From positions 62,001 through 126,000 of the forward strand of contig JAJKFJ010020851.1 of assembly GCA_027382625.1 (NCBI GenBank): a stretch of DNA of 64,000 nucleotides. Reading direction: 5' to 3'. Of this stretch, positions 48,925-60,899 are shown piece by piece. Position numbers and translations under genes: made by a program. The DNA comes from Tetmemena sp. SeJ-2015. Its lineage: Eukaryota; Ciliophora; Spirotrichea; Sporadotrichida; Oxytrichidae. Each line of letters starts with the position of its first letter. Position 1 is the first letter of the stretch. The notes beneath the pieces were generated by a model. That model ran no database searches and was not told the origin of the DNA. It saw only the letters and a program-made list of their open reading frames with translations.

Positions 48925-49200
48925 ATGATATCAATCGGCACTTTCAAAATAGCTCAATTAAACTTAAGTGCAACACTCTCTGAAAGCTATAAGATTGAAA
49001 TTCTTAAATTTTTTTTATTTATTTATCTTCACTTGTTTAAAAATGAGGTTTATAATGAGGGTCTGGGGCTTCTTGGTAAAGCTATAAACTGCTTCAAGGG
49101 TTTTAAAAGTAAAGAAATTGACTAAAAATATTTTAGATGAGAAAAAGTCAGTTAGCTATTTGATTTTTATTATAGCATCTATGCTGTATTCCTCTTTTCT
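48925..49200 (+). CDS. Hypothetical protein with possible TPR-like helix pair
   Basis: ATG at 48925 opens 66 codons with no standard stop: MISIGTFKIAQLNLSATLSE, SYKIEILKFFLFIYLHLFKN, EVYNEGLGLLGKAINCFKGF. It can continue through TAA as Gln and TGA as Trp to FRWEKVSQLFDFYYSIYAV. GLLGKAINCF resembles the second helix of a TPR, but one copy is not enough to assign the family. Confidence 0.5.
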
Positions 49201-49444
49201 TCTTAAAATAGCTGAATTTAATCCTCAATGTGCTAAATAACGCTCAACCTACTCATAAAATGAGGCAGAGGAAAATAAATATTCTTAGATAGATTTACAT
49301 ATCCTCCGATTAAGGTAAAAAAATGGATCAACGAGCAAGTACCTTAAAGACTTGAATTTTCAGTTTTCACATGCGCTGTATCTTCTGGAAGGCACTTATC
49401 AGCGAGTACTAATATTGCAGATATACGTGTGATATTTAAAATAA

Positions 49445-49940
49445 AATTACGAAATGTAGAGGTCTTCTCCCTCTTTCGAATGAGTGCTGATAAGCTTCGG
49501 CTCCGATTCCTAGAAAAATAGTTAGGACTAGACCCAAAAAATTAAGCCATTTACCGAGGTCCAACAGATGCCCTCACCATACGATCCCTGACCTAGCTCC
49601 CTTGAGAGAAGGATTTGAGCGAAACGTAAAGATAAACATGAGCAGCTGGACTTCTTTCCCTCTTGTAACTAACTTTACAAGATTACATCCTTTGCCAGAA
49701 AATCTTTATCTAATTGACTTGAGAAAGAGGCATTGCAACAAAATTTATAACACTCTTGCATTCCCCTCGCCCTTTAGTTATCTCTCGCAAAGATGATAGT
49801 GCCATCTGCTTAAATACTTTAATGCTAAGCTGGAAACAGTTTAAGTCTTTATTTTTGTGCTATTTATTTGCCTACCTCTTACCTTAGTAAACCTTAGCAG
49901 ACTTTATTAATCATATTGCTGGCCTTGATGTTGCTTGAAT
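49445..49940 (+). CDS. Hypothetical protein
   Basis: One frame of about 160 codons reads VFSLFRMSADKLRLRFLEKQ, LGLDPKNQAIYRGPTDALTI, RSLTQLPWEKDLSETQRQTW, AAGLLSLLQLTLQDYILCQK, then HLLKYFNAKLETVQVFIFVL. MSADKL at about 49467 is a possible start. TGA reads as Trp four times. A shifted 64-codon stop-free frame (49602-49796) is taken as a shadow. No family was recognised. Confidence 0.65.
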
Positions 49941-50149
49941 CTAAAGGGTAGGCAATCTATCTATTATTAAACATTCGGATTACATCTTAAATATTTAGAT
50001 GGCCTTGAGATCCATTGCTTGGATTACACTCAGTCTCAACATCCCTCAAGATACCAACAATCTAAGCTAAGAAACGCAGCAGTATACTTTACTGCCTTCC
50101 GTATTTTTAAAAACTCTGTTGATTAGCGAGCATATCCAATCTAATTATC

Positions 50150-50470
50150 TATTTTATATAAAATTGAATATTAAATATATTAAAAATATCTGCTTCATCT
50201 TAAAAGCCCTCTCACTCATAAAATGAAGTAAACTTTTTAGCAGTCTCGAATGACTCCTCAGGTCCTCCTCGCTGATACTGTGTAAATAAACCTTGAAATA
50301 TGGTGACTCCTTGGAGCTTCCCGAATTAGTATGCTTTCTCCTTCCAGATAGAGACTCTATCAAAGATAAGCTGCTATCAGTGGTTGATTTAACACAAAAA
50401 AGAAGGCGTGCATTCTGAGGTTGAGACCAGCTAGGCACATTGCCTAACTTTGATTTAGAGTCCTTTCTAC
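50150..50470 (-). CDS. Hypothetical protein
   Basis: Reading down: IWKEKAYQFGKLQGVTIFQG, LFTQYQRGGPEESFETAKKF, TSFYEWEGFQDEADIFNIF, with TGA as Trp. Another minus frame is stop-free for 94 codons (SISEEDLRSHSRLLKSLLHF) and is nearly as good. The strand is better supported than the frame. No family was recognised. Confidence 0.5.
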
Positions 50471-50639
50471 TCTTACTGTTCTTTAAGAGATTGGCTATTC
50501 CTTCGTGGTAGTCGCTTCAGCTATCTCATCCTAGTTGAACATCCTCTTACTGACCTGCTCTCAATCAACCATCTGGTCTCCTTTCAACTTGAAATTGACC
50601 TCTATCAAATAATTATTCCGATTAAATGCTATATATAAT

Positions 50640-52920
50640 TATTAATATAATTGCTATATTAAATTGATGTTGAGCTGGGCCTTGTGGTCATAGTTAGTCG
50701 TCAAGGCCACGTTTGCATAAACTAGCTATATCCTGTACTGTCAAGTCAAAGGATAACTCTGCCTGGATCAGTTCCTGCTCCTTCAGTTTTATGGTTGACT
50801 ACTTTGATTGGAGCCTTTAATTCTTTAGGTGTATTCGTCATCACACAAACATTCAAATTCTCTATTCCAATAGACATTAATATATTAAATTTAGATTTAT
50901 AATTTTAATGTTTATTCGAAATAATCATATCAGTAGTTTAAATGCTCTGAGATTTTTGAAATATTAGTGGCAAAGAGTATAGATGAGGGTGTCTTCATTG
51001 GTGTCAGAGATGAAGGTATAAGCGTTCATTGTCCTTGCAATATCTTTACGCTCCTCATCAGCCTTCTTTGACCACGCAACTAGCAGAATTGACTCTCATT
51101 CTTCAATATACCCTGGTCACTTCTAGTGAGAGCACTCTCCAAATAAATAAATAATTATATAGAATAAGACTTAAGCTTTTACAGCTTAATAACAAATCAA
51201 AGGATGCGCGATCAGCCAAGGAGGGGATGTTTGAGGACTCGCCCTCTGAAGTTTCTTTACTTGGTTTTTTCAAACTTGCAACATAACTCTACCTTACAGA
51301 AGGAAGCTACCCAAATCAATTAAATTTAAATACTGAATAGCAATCTTAATCTACTCAGTAAATAGAGGAGATTAAGGAAAATAGTATAAGATTATTTTAG
51401 AAAAAACAAGAAGGAAGATATTAAGTAGCCCTGACATTAAAAAGTAACTTTAATCGGCTTATCCTGCTCTGCATATTAAAAGTTGATTGATTATCCATAC
51501 TTAAAGTATTTCAAGGTTTTAGTAGCCCCTGCTTAGTGATCTTTTATCTATTGAATAACTTTATTCTGACAAGAATTCAAGTTTGCCTTAACGTTGCTTT
51601 CTTAGGTAACTCGAAAATCCATTCTCAAATTTAAATTTGCTTTTTCATTCAAGTATTATTAAACCTCGCCATCAATTTATAATTAGACACTGATATAAGC
51701 TTAGTAGACAAATTTCATATATTTGAGATCGTCATATGAATCATGTCTTTTAAAGAGTATTCCAGCATTAACCTGTCTAAGAGAATTAAAGTTTTAATTA
51801 ATAAATATTTATTTATTGAACTAGCGGCTGCTAGCAAATATATTTTTGTCGTAAGCTTCTTTAATTGATTGACTGATAGGTGCATGCTCAGCTAGTGCTA
51901 GAGTTGTTTGAGAATATGAGCATCTGTATGAGATTAAATATTTTAAACTACTTGATCTCTTCAAAGCCTAATTCAGCATTCCAATTACTTTTATTAACCT
52001 GTTTCTTAATGGCTCACAAATTATAAAATTTATAAGCAGCTTGAGCTAGCTACACTAAAAGTAAGCTTGGAAAAGATAGAGAAGGCTTGTTTGCCATCAC
52101 TAAGCTCACCAGACTCTTGGTTTAAAATATCTTGAAGTTAATTGAGTATTTCTTGCAGCCATTGCTGCTTGTTCTCACTTTGTTTTAAAGTCCTTCTGTG
52201 TACACACTGTGAGATACGTGATAAGCAGGTGCTGATAATAATGACTCTAAAACTGTAAAAAGTTAAAGTAATTTCTAACTTAGTTTCGTATGATAAGTAA
52301 ACACTTATATAAAATGAAGATGATCAAAGTGATTTTAAAGAAAATAATCAATTCACCAAAAATTAAAGGTGTAGGAATTTCGTTTCACCTCCAGTATTTT
52401 TCATTAATTAATTATGGAAATCTGATTTGGTAAAGCCTGCTGGATCTTTGTTACTGTACTGCCTGAATCTCTTACCTATCTATATTTAATCAACTGAAGT
52501 CATTCTCATTTTATTTCACCAATTTTAAGTTTGCTCAACATTTTTACAGTGTGCCTTCGTCCAAGAAAGGATTTTAGATAAAATTTGATGATTAATGTCT
52601 TTGCAAAAACCATAGAAGTAATTCTCAATTACAATTAAAAAATGAAGAATATAAAATAATTATTTCTTTTTTTTTAAGATAGTTCTTTTATTCCTTATAA
52701 TTGCTTTCAAATTTTATAAGAATCTGACTTTTAACTCATCATAAATTAATACCAAAAAAGTAAAAATAAAAGAAATGCAAATCTTTTATAAATAACTAAA
52801 ATGTAAATGCGATTTATTTATAGCTTCATTTTCTTATGGTATATTTATAGATGAATTGAGAAAAATGAATTAAACTAATTCATTTTTATTTAAGCTTATT
52901 TCACTTCATCATTATTATAA
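50640..52920. other. Mixed stretch, no gene model supported
   Basis: Short coding-like fragments occur on both strands among AT-rich spacers. No family, RNA gene or repeat was recognised. Confidence 0.25.
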
Positions 52921-52983
52921 TAAGTGACTTATTGCTTCAACTCTTCAAAAATCCTTGCTTAGAATGGATTTATTGTTGCGACA

Positions 52984-53600
52984 CACTGCAAGGAGCCTCA
53001 TCTTATTATTTATCACTGCCTTAAGTCACTCAATCGGATAAAGGCACAACTGAATGGATTAAGGTATACCCCTGATTCCTTGAAAGTGGAATTTGACCTT
53101 CTGGTTCTTGTGGACGTGGACAATAGCCAAGATGCTGTGCACTACCAGAAGAGAGAACTTAAGGTAGTAGGTTAAGTACCTGATGTAGATACTACCTGAA
53201 TTGATGTGATAGTACTTGTGTTCTTGTTTGGGGCTGACAGCGTCTACAATGGTCGCAGATAACTACTACTTTGGGAAGAGGAACTGACTTCGAGAGTTTA
53301 AGTCAGGTGCATTTCTGGAACTTTCATCTCTGGAAAGAGTACTCACCCCTTATAAATTCACCTCATTATCTCGATAACGAATCGCTATAGCTTCTCCTCC
53401 GAATCACGCTATTTTTCCTCTTGTGAATCTAGAAGTTACAACCCGTAGAAGCATACACACTCCATCAGATCAATGTGTGCTGTGCCAATAAGGTGCTTAA
53501 TAATTGTCATTCGACCCTCTGTCTCTTGAGAGATCTATATCTCTACTACTCTGTTCGATCTACTTGATTCTAATAGAGAAGTATCTAAGTTAATTGCGGT
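52984..53600 (+). CDS. Hypothetical protein with a DVDN motif
   Basis: One frame of about 200 codons reads HCKEPHLIIYHCLKSLNRIK, TPDSLKVEFDLLVLVDVDNS, QDAVHYQKRELKVVGQVPDV, DTTWIDVIVLVFLFGADSVY, GRRQLLLWEEELTSRV, then SGKSTHPLQIHLIISITNRY and IYISTTLFDLLDSNREVSK. TGA reads as Trp in DTTW. The strand LLVLVDVDNS recalls the start of NYN/PIN-type nuclease domains (hydrophobic strand ending in Asp-x-Asp-Asn). This is a weak resemblance, since the other acidic residues were not placed. Codon bias is strong. Confidence 0.75.
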
Positions 53601-53806
53601 AATAAAATAAACTTTATTAAGAACTTTGAGATCTTCTTATAGTATAGAATTATATTTATAATGAATGATGAATTCTAAATATTGAGTATGAAAAAGAATA
53701 ATCAAGTTCCAATCTAGAGATCAGACTTAATTAAACAACTCAAGCATTATTAAATAGTACTTCTAGAGGAAGATTAGAGATTAGGAATTAGAGTGATTTA
53801 AATATT

Positions 53807-54260
53807 GCCCCATGGGGTAGGTTTGACTATTTAATACCCTACCTGTCCCCCTCATAAATATGGGGGCTCATACGGTATCCCTCGAATGCATCACCGGTAC
53901 TCTTTAGGCGTACTAACCACTGACCAGGGGGTCCACAGCCGATAGCCGCAAGAGAACGCGGGCGTTGCCACTCACTGCACAGGGCAATGGCCAGGAATCC
54001 CTGCCGTTCAAACCCTCCCTGACTGAGGGCGTGAGCTGCCGGTCACTCGGGGGCCTCGGGCGCCTTGCCTGAGGGCTAAGTGGACTGGTCGAAGAGAGCG
54101 TGCACTCTGCCTCTGGTGTCTGATTCAGGGTACCTCATAGCGGTAGTCATAGGGTGGCCGCTGTCAGTGTCTAGTCATCCTGAATATCGATCAAGTCCAT
54201 CTTTTCTCTGATTGCTCTAGTAGCTCTGTAGTCGCCGTAGTCGGTGCGTCGTCTGCTGCT
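53807..54260. other. GC-rich island with strong hairpins, possible structured RNA
   Basis: About 450 bases are visibly GC-rich in an otherwise AT-rich window. At its left edge two hairpins follow each other: GGTAGG pairing with CCTACC, then CCCCC with GGGGG around a 10-nt loop. Further inside are GC runs such as the one at 54045-54075. It does not match SRP RNA, RNase P RNA, 5S rRNA or a tRNA by eye. No frame looks convincingly coding. A T-rich tract (54270-54310) follows, which on the plus strand could end a Pol III transcript. Confidence 0.45.
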
Positions 54261-54784
54261 ACCACTATTGTTTTTTTCCCTTTTTTTTTTCTCTTTTTTT
54301 TCTTCTTCCGAGTCAGCTCCATCAGCAACTTCATCTTCTTCTGGAAGTACTATTTAATAATGAAATAAATTTAAATCGGTAATTGATTAAAACAATAAGT
54401 CGGAATTTGCAACATGGTGGCAGTTGTAATCACTGATTAACCCCTGATCAACTTCTTGCTCAATATAAAAAATTAATATCAGTTTGTTCTTTAATCTTCG
54501 TTTCAGTAGTACCTTTTAGCAGCGAGATATTTCGCGCACACTCTTCATCATCCTCATCATCGTCTTCATTAAAACTTGAGTCGCTTATAATTCTTTACTG
54601 AGCGCTCCCACACAAAAGTTGCAAAGATGGAAAATACTAAAAATTTAAAACTTAATCGAATGGTGTAATAATTATTAAATTTAGAGATAGTTCAACAGTC
54701 AAGATTTTCTTTCAATTTAATTTAATATCTAATTTATTTCTCTTTTTTATTAAATTTTCAGCTTTATTGTTTTAGTCAAAATTC

Positions 54785-55310
54785 TCTTACAATAAATGGC
54801 GGATTCAAAATTGACTGTGGGTCAACTTGCAAAGTGCATAAATTAGAGGAAGATCTCTATGAAGCTGCATTTCATGGTAGCATTAAAATCCAAAATCATT
54901 ACAGAAGACAAAATAAAGTTTGAGTTGAATGGACATATGTTGTGCCCACACTTTGAAGAAATTTAGACTGCTGGCTTGCTCTAGACTTTCTAAATATCCT
55001 AGTTCGAAAAGTCTATGATTTGCTAAAAAAGATGGGCGTGACAAATGCAAATAGACTATCAAACACTTAAGACTCAAGGATTAGAGAGGTCGTTTGAAAA
55101 AGAATATCGAAATTGAGAAGCATGCTATGGAACCGAAGAAGCAGAGTAGAAGCATTGTAAGATTGAAATCCCGTGCAGTCATGTTTCAATCTTTTGCCAG
55201 CACTCTCGGAACAGTACAAAGAAAATCTATCAAGAAGCAGCCAAACCAAACCGTATTAGAACTGAATGGCTTCTTAACGAGGAGTTTACTAAAGTGAGAT
55301 CTGGAAATTA
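54785..55310 (+). CDS. Hypothetical protein
   Basis: The best block reads NLDCWLALDFLNILVRKVYD, LLKKMGVTNANRLSNTQDSR. From about 55095 three frames compete. The plainest continues SCFNLLPALSEQYKENLSRS; a second is stop-free for 67 codons with KKQSRSIVRLKSRAVMFQSF; a third reads KPNRIRTEWLLNEEFTKVRS. It may be the 5' part of the following gene. No family was recognised. Confidence 0.55.
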
Positions 55311-55329
55311 TCTGCTATGTAGAATTAAG

Positions 55330-55734
55330 TATTTATTATAAAGGAAGTCACCATAATAGTGTTTGAAATTTCTCTACCAGATAAGACATTTCGCCTGCAT
55401 CTCAGTCATGGCGATAGTATTTGGCCTGATTCTTAAAATCTTGACGTCTTGGATGTAGGTCCGAATGATACAATCATCGTTGCGAAGATTAACATAGCCG
55501 AGTAATATCGCAAAATGGTCTGATTATGCGAGAGGATTATCTTCAATCTCACCTTGGCCGTTCTTCTCCTCCATGGCTCAATAGAGGCCCGAGCTGCAGT
55601 GAGGTCTCGAGAAAGGTTATCATATTCTAGTTAGGAAGTTAACGAGTGGACGTATATGTACAGTTTGAGAGTCTACTTCAAGGTATTCTGCTGGTTTCCT
55701 ATTGCGGCTGGGCCTGTTGCTCTAATTATCAATT
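55330..55734 (+). CDS. Protein with possible ubiquitin-like domain and membrane segments
   Basis: A frame of about 130 codons reads EVTIIVFEISLPDKTFRLHL, SHGDSIWPDSQNLDVLDVGP, NDTIIVAKINIAEQYRKMVW. The strand-turn-strand start and the L-x-V-L-D-V-G-P-N-D-T-I-I-V ending resemble a ubiquitin-like fold. Next come a hydrophobic stretch, ERIIFNLTLAVLLLHGSIEA, and a second one, VYFKVFCWFPIAAGPVALII. The exon ends at a GTAAGT donor (55735). Ubiquitin-like plus membrane helices would suit a membrane-anchored quality-control protein, which is inference. Confidence 0.7.
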
Positions 55735-55759
55735 GTAAGTTCTTAAATATAGATCGGTG

Positions 55760-57160
55760 ACATTTTTTACACTTATAATTAGCCTCTAAATCAATTTTCT
55801 ATGCACTATAAAAATAAAACCCCAAGGACCACCTCTCCCTCAAAGACCTTAATTCTTGTCTTCATTCCTAAATTTATTTTACGACTAATATAAGTTTGTG
55901 GATGTAACTCTCTGCTGATTTTTAAATTCCATAATATTACAATCTGCACATTTTAGGATACTCTTTGCAAGGGATAAGAAATTTGCTCATTTCATTACAA
56001 CAAAAAATAAAGCTATTTTTGTCATTATTTATTAAAATAAATAAAATTAAACAACTATGTCAATAAAATATAGATACCGGATGTAAGCAGTCCTCTTAGA
56101 TCCTGTTAGTGGAGTGGTGGGTGGCTGAAGTTTAATTTTTAAAATATAGATCTGAAACTAAAGTACGCTATAATTATCTTTGAGTTAGTCAGGGCAGTAA
56201 TCATTAACTCTACATGAAACCAAGAATGAAAATATAAAGGATACTTTTATATTATTGGCATCCTTTATTTTCCTAAACGAGAGTGATGGCTAGGTCAGGT
56301 AGCACCTTTGGACAAAAGTGATAATTATACAAGAGTGTAACCTAAGATTTGCTAAATACTTTGAGAGTCAGTGCAGAGAAGAAGTAATTAGACTTTTAAT
56401 GAATAATTCTTGAGATGCAAATCTCAGAGCTACTGAACAAACTTTATTCACAAATAAAAGGGTGAAAGAACCCTAGCACTTTATTTTCAAATCAATAGAG
56501 GGTTCTAAATGTGAATAATTTAGTTAATATAAAATCTATGTTAATAGAACTTGACTCAAAGTCTTTAGCTTGCTTTTTGTGCGTGATTTTAGCTAACTAT
56601 TAATTTTTCATAAGGGAAATAATATAAAAGATAATTATTCTTTTAATTTTATCATTATCTGGGTTATTAATTTTAATGTCTAATTTTTATTTCATAAAAT
56701 ACAATAGTTTATAAGATTTTAAATAGTTGTAATTGGTTTGTAAATCAAATCTAATTATTAGAAGCCTTAAAAACCTTTTTAAAAATAATTTAAGTCTACC
56801 AAACTTAATTCTATAAAAGAACTTAACTTAATTAATTTGAGAAGACACCACATAATTCTTAGCATTACTTTATAAATTCAATAATTCCTAAATCAAATTA
56901 TAATCTCTCAATTGTTGATTAGTGGTTTATCTTAACTGAACTATCACCTTTCTGCATTCTCTAAAGACTTCAATCCCCATTTAATTTACAGCCATCTAAA
57001 TTCATCTTTGGAATACAATGCGACTCAATTCGATTGAGATGTATTCGCTTTATATTTATTAAAAAAAAAGATAGTATGTAAACAAATAAATAAAATTCAT
57101 TGTGTATAATTGGTGAATTTACTTCAACTAATATCTTACTTAATATAGAAATCAATTAAT
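55760..57160. other. AT-rich stretch, no gene called
   Basis: The 3' continuation of the preceding gene is probably at its start, but no exon could be identified. Otherwise only A/T-rich spacer is seen. Confidence 0.3.
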
Positions 57161-57184
57161 AGTGTAATTTAATATAATAGCTAT

Positions 57185-57690
57185 AAAATTTCGTTGACTG
57201 GTCTTGGAGGGTGTGCTGTATAGAGCACCAGAATACCAATTGGCGAACTTTTGATTTAAGTCAAGGTGCTCGACCTCGATGAATTTAATTAGCAACAGCC
57301 TAATCCTTCTTAATTAATTTTAATGAATAATTTTGTTAAATTAAAGATGCGGACCATCTACAAGCAACTCTAGCAGTTCCTAAAACTTTCATACTATCTG
57401 GCTTCGTTTAGTCCTTCAGCCCTCGAAATACTGCGCCATTAATTCATAATTAGGGGTTTTGAGGTATCAGAAAAGTAAGCTTAGTTGAGTGGTACCCTCG
57501 ATTCATCCCACAAATCAAGACAAAATGAAAGATCTTCATGGTTAGAGAATTTAAAACTACGAATAGCCCTTGCTCTGTGATCCACTGGTGCCACCACAGG
57601 TCAACCGTTATCTCTCCTTTCTGATCTTGGAAAATTCTAACCCATCCACAAACAAGAGATAGCCCACACGGTCCTTCCCATGCTCAAAAG
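57185..57690 (+). CDS. Possible gene, frame uncertain
   Basis: One frame reads ADHLQATLAVPKTFILSGFV, NTAPLIHNQGFWGIRKVSLV, EWYPRFIPQIK. Beyond 57535 another frame reads PLLCDPLVPPQVNRYLSFLI and LENSNPSTNKRQPTRSFPC. Both have moderate codon bias. No family was recognised. Confidence 0.4.
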
Positions 57691-57959
57691 TTAAAGAGAG
57701 ACTCCGATTTTAGAGATTCCCTTCATTTTTTATGGTTTCCAATATATCTATATATTATTAAAGAATTATTGAAGTTCTCAGGAGAATAATTCTGCATTGT
57801 GCCATTTTAATTAATTTACTAATTTATTGCATTTAAATGGATACTCGTCCTCTCTAGGAAATACTTCATAATGTGGATATTTATGTGAATAAATTCTTCA
57901 ACTTAATTAGTTATTTTCTGACATAAATTAAATTTATAAGAAGACTTTAAATTATATTC

Positions 57960-59280
57960 TCTTTACAATGAAGGAAAAACCCCTCTATTTATAAATAAAA
58001 CTCCTATATATCTATTTTAAAATTTCCATAAATTTCCTTATTTTTAACAATAAAATTTAAAAAAATTTTTAAAAAACTTTAAAAAATTTTCCAAAAAAAT
58101 TTTGGGAAAAAAATTTTTTGAAAATTTCCCAAAAGAAAAAATTTTAATTTAAAAAAAAATTTATTTAAAAAAAAACCCCCCAAAAAAAAATTAACAATTT
58201 AAAAATTTTTTTAAAAAATTTAAATTTTAAATTTTGAATTAATTTTTAAAAAATTTAAAAATTTTTTTTAAAAACAATTTTTAAATTTTAATAAAAATTT
58301 TTTTAAAATTTTTAAAAAAAAAATTTTTTTAATTATTTAAAAAATAATTTTGTTTTTTAAAAAAATTTTAAAAATAATTCAAAATTTTAAAACCAATTTT
58401 TGTTTAAAAATTTTTACATTTTTAAATTTTAAAATTTTTTTAAAATTTTTTAAAATTTTTTTAAAATTTTCCCCAAAAAAAAAATTTTTTTTTTTCCCAT
58501 AAATTAAAAAAGAACCCTTTTTGTAAAAAAATTTAAATTAATTTTTTTTTAAAAGAAAGTTTTGTAAATTTTTTTCTTAAAAAATTTTAAAAAAAATTTT
58601 TTTAAAAAAGTTTTTTGGGGTTGAAAATTTTTTTTAAAAACTTTTTCCCCCCCCCAAAAAAAACCCAAAATTTTTCAAAAAAATTTTTTAAAAGTCCATT
58701 TCCCGTTTAAAAAACCCAAAAACCCCCAAAATGTTTGATCAGATTTGGGGGGGAAAATAAAAAAAAATTTCCCAAAAAAAGATTTAAAAAAATTCCCCAT
58801 TTTTTAAAAAAAATTTTGGGTTTTTTGGGATATTAAACAAAGGGTCCTTTAATTTTATTTTTTTAAAATTTTATTTTAAAAGTTTAAAAAGGTTTTTTTT
58901 TTTCTTTTACTTTTCTTCCCTTTTTTTAAAATAAATTTTTTTCCCCAAAAATTTGGCCCCAATTAAAATTTTGGGAAAATTGGGGGAAAAAAAAAATTTT
59001 TGAAAGGGTTTTTTCAATTATCAAGAGGTTTTATTTTTAAAAAGGGGAAAATTTAAAAAAAAAAAAATTTTTCCCCGTGTGGGGTTCTCCCCCTTTTCAA
59101 ATTCAATTATTTTTTTAAAAATTAAAATTTAAAAATAAAAATTTAAAGGGGAATATTTTTAAAATTAATTTTAATATTCTTTGAAATAAAACCAACACCT
59201 TTTGGTTTTTGAAAATTTTGAAATTTTTTTTATAAAAATTTTTAACTTTCCCTTAAAGGTTTGTAAAAAAATAAATATCT
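57960..59280. repeat. Homopolymer tract of A/T (some C/G) runs
   Basis: About 1.3 kb in which most bases sit in homopolymer runs of three to ten, with runs of C and G such as CCCCCCCCCC (58641 onward) placed the same way. It resembles no other part of the window. It is either an extreme low-complexity region or mis-called sequence. Confidence 0.8.
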
Positions 59281-59686
59281 CCCTTGGTCAAGAGCTTCCA
59301 TTTTTAATCTATATAATTAAGGATCATAAAATCGGTTTACTTATAAAATGAAGGGATTCCAGAGATAATGGCAATCTAAGTAGGAAAACTCCAAGAGGAA
59401 AACGCTCTTCCTCATTAGAGATCTAATAGAGTAGGATTTTCGCAGATTAGGGTGGTTGCAGAAATATAAATACAAACGACATCACAGAGAAATAGATGTT
59501 ATTACAGATAAATAGAATGAGAATACTCCATTTTTAAAGTTATAACAATTTGGTAAATTATAGATATGTATGATTCTAAGACGAGATGGGAGTAACCTTT
59601 AATTTAAATGATCAATTAAAATTTAAGATATTTGAGCAGTTGGTGACTAATTTATGATTTAAAAGGTTGCTCGCTATTTATTTTAC

Positions 59687-59748
59687 TTTCGCTGACTCTC
59701 TACTACTACTTTTAAAGCTAATACTCTCTCTACAAAGAGTCAGCGAAA
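59687..59748. repeat. Perfect 13-bp inverted repeat with 36-nt loop
   Basis: TTTCGCTGACTCT (59687-59699) is repeated in reverse complement as AGAGTCAGCGAAA (59736-59748). It lies in non-coding DNA shortly after the homopolymer tract. Confidence 0.85.
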
Positions 59749-60030
59749 ATTTGAGGTAAATCCAGATTAAATAGATTTGTGGTTACATTGAGGGAAAAGT
59801 CATCGAATTAATAGAGAAAGGTGATTGATTATTCAGGAGTTGCGAATCAAGATGCCTTATATATATATTCTTAATGAAGACAAAATAAGAAAATAATTCG
59901 AGGAGGATTTATAGATCAAACTGTGTGGGCTTTCACGTTCCGTGGCACAACTGATCAACGAGTTACGCCTATGAATTAACTTTAAATCGATTAAGTTATT
60001 ATATGCCCGGATTAGGGGTGCTTAATTCCT

Positions 60031-60067
60031 AATTATTAATATTATTATTATTACTAATTATTATTAT
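60031..60067. repeat. ATT/AAT trinucleotide tract
   Basis: Imperfect runs of ATT and AATT over about 37 bases; a simple-sequence repeat. Confidence 0.8.
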
Positions 60068-60899
60068 AGATCAAACTAATCCGTAACAGCCGTCGGGCCA
60101 TGATAAGGTCAAATTTTCGATTGGTAAGCAAAACTTAAAAGTTACACTGATTCATAGAAATGGAATGGATAGGATAGGATAGAATAAAATATTCGAATCT
60201 GAGATGAGGAAATTGATTGATTGGCAGGGACTTAGTGCATGAAAGAGAAAAGATCCTTAAATGTTACTGTAGAATAATCTATGCTATGTATTTTTATGTG
60301 ATCCATCTCTATCGCATGGCATATTGCAGTTACATAAGTAAAGAGAGTGATCATGAGGGTTGAAATTCTCCTAAAATTTGGGAAACTAAGCAGTCTTCTA
60401 ACTTGCTAGTCCAACCACTTCTATAATAAATTTTAAAGATCTTTCATCAATAACTACTACTTAAATCAGCGAGCTCCTATGCTTCCTAGCAATAATGCAG
60501 TATTAGATCTTCTCACCTGGAGTAGCAACAAAATTGTTTTAGCTATTGTCCTTGCTAGGAATGCTTAAGATATCGTACAGGATTATTATAATGCGTTACG
60601 GTGAAACTTCTTCTTAAGTTGCGCATCGAGCTAAGCTAACTCATCAGCTTTAGAAAATATTATCCAATTATTCAAAATTGTATATCCGCCAAGGCTTAAG
60701 ACATATAAACATCAGAATATTTTAATAGCATAGCCACTTGATGGACTGCTCTAAACAGTAACATCCTCATCAACTAATAGAGACTTCAGTGCTAGGCTTT
60801 TAAAGCCAGCCATTAGTGGAATAAGACCAGGCAGAGTACTTTAGCTATAGCTATAATGCGAAAGGAATGAACCTTTGGTAACAAAATAAATGTAGCAAG

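Noticed and set aside
53807..54260. SRP RNA, RNase P RNA or 5S rRNA in the GC-rich island
   Set aside because: The conserved SRP helix 8 tetraloop region, the RNase P core motifs and the full 5S pattern could not be found. Only a 9-base similarity to 5S was seen.
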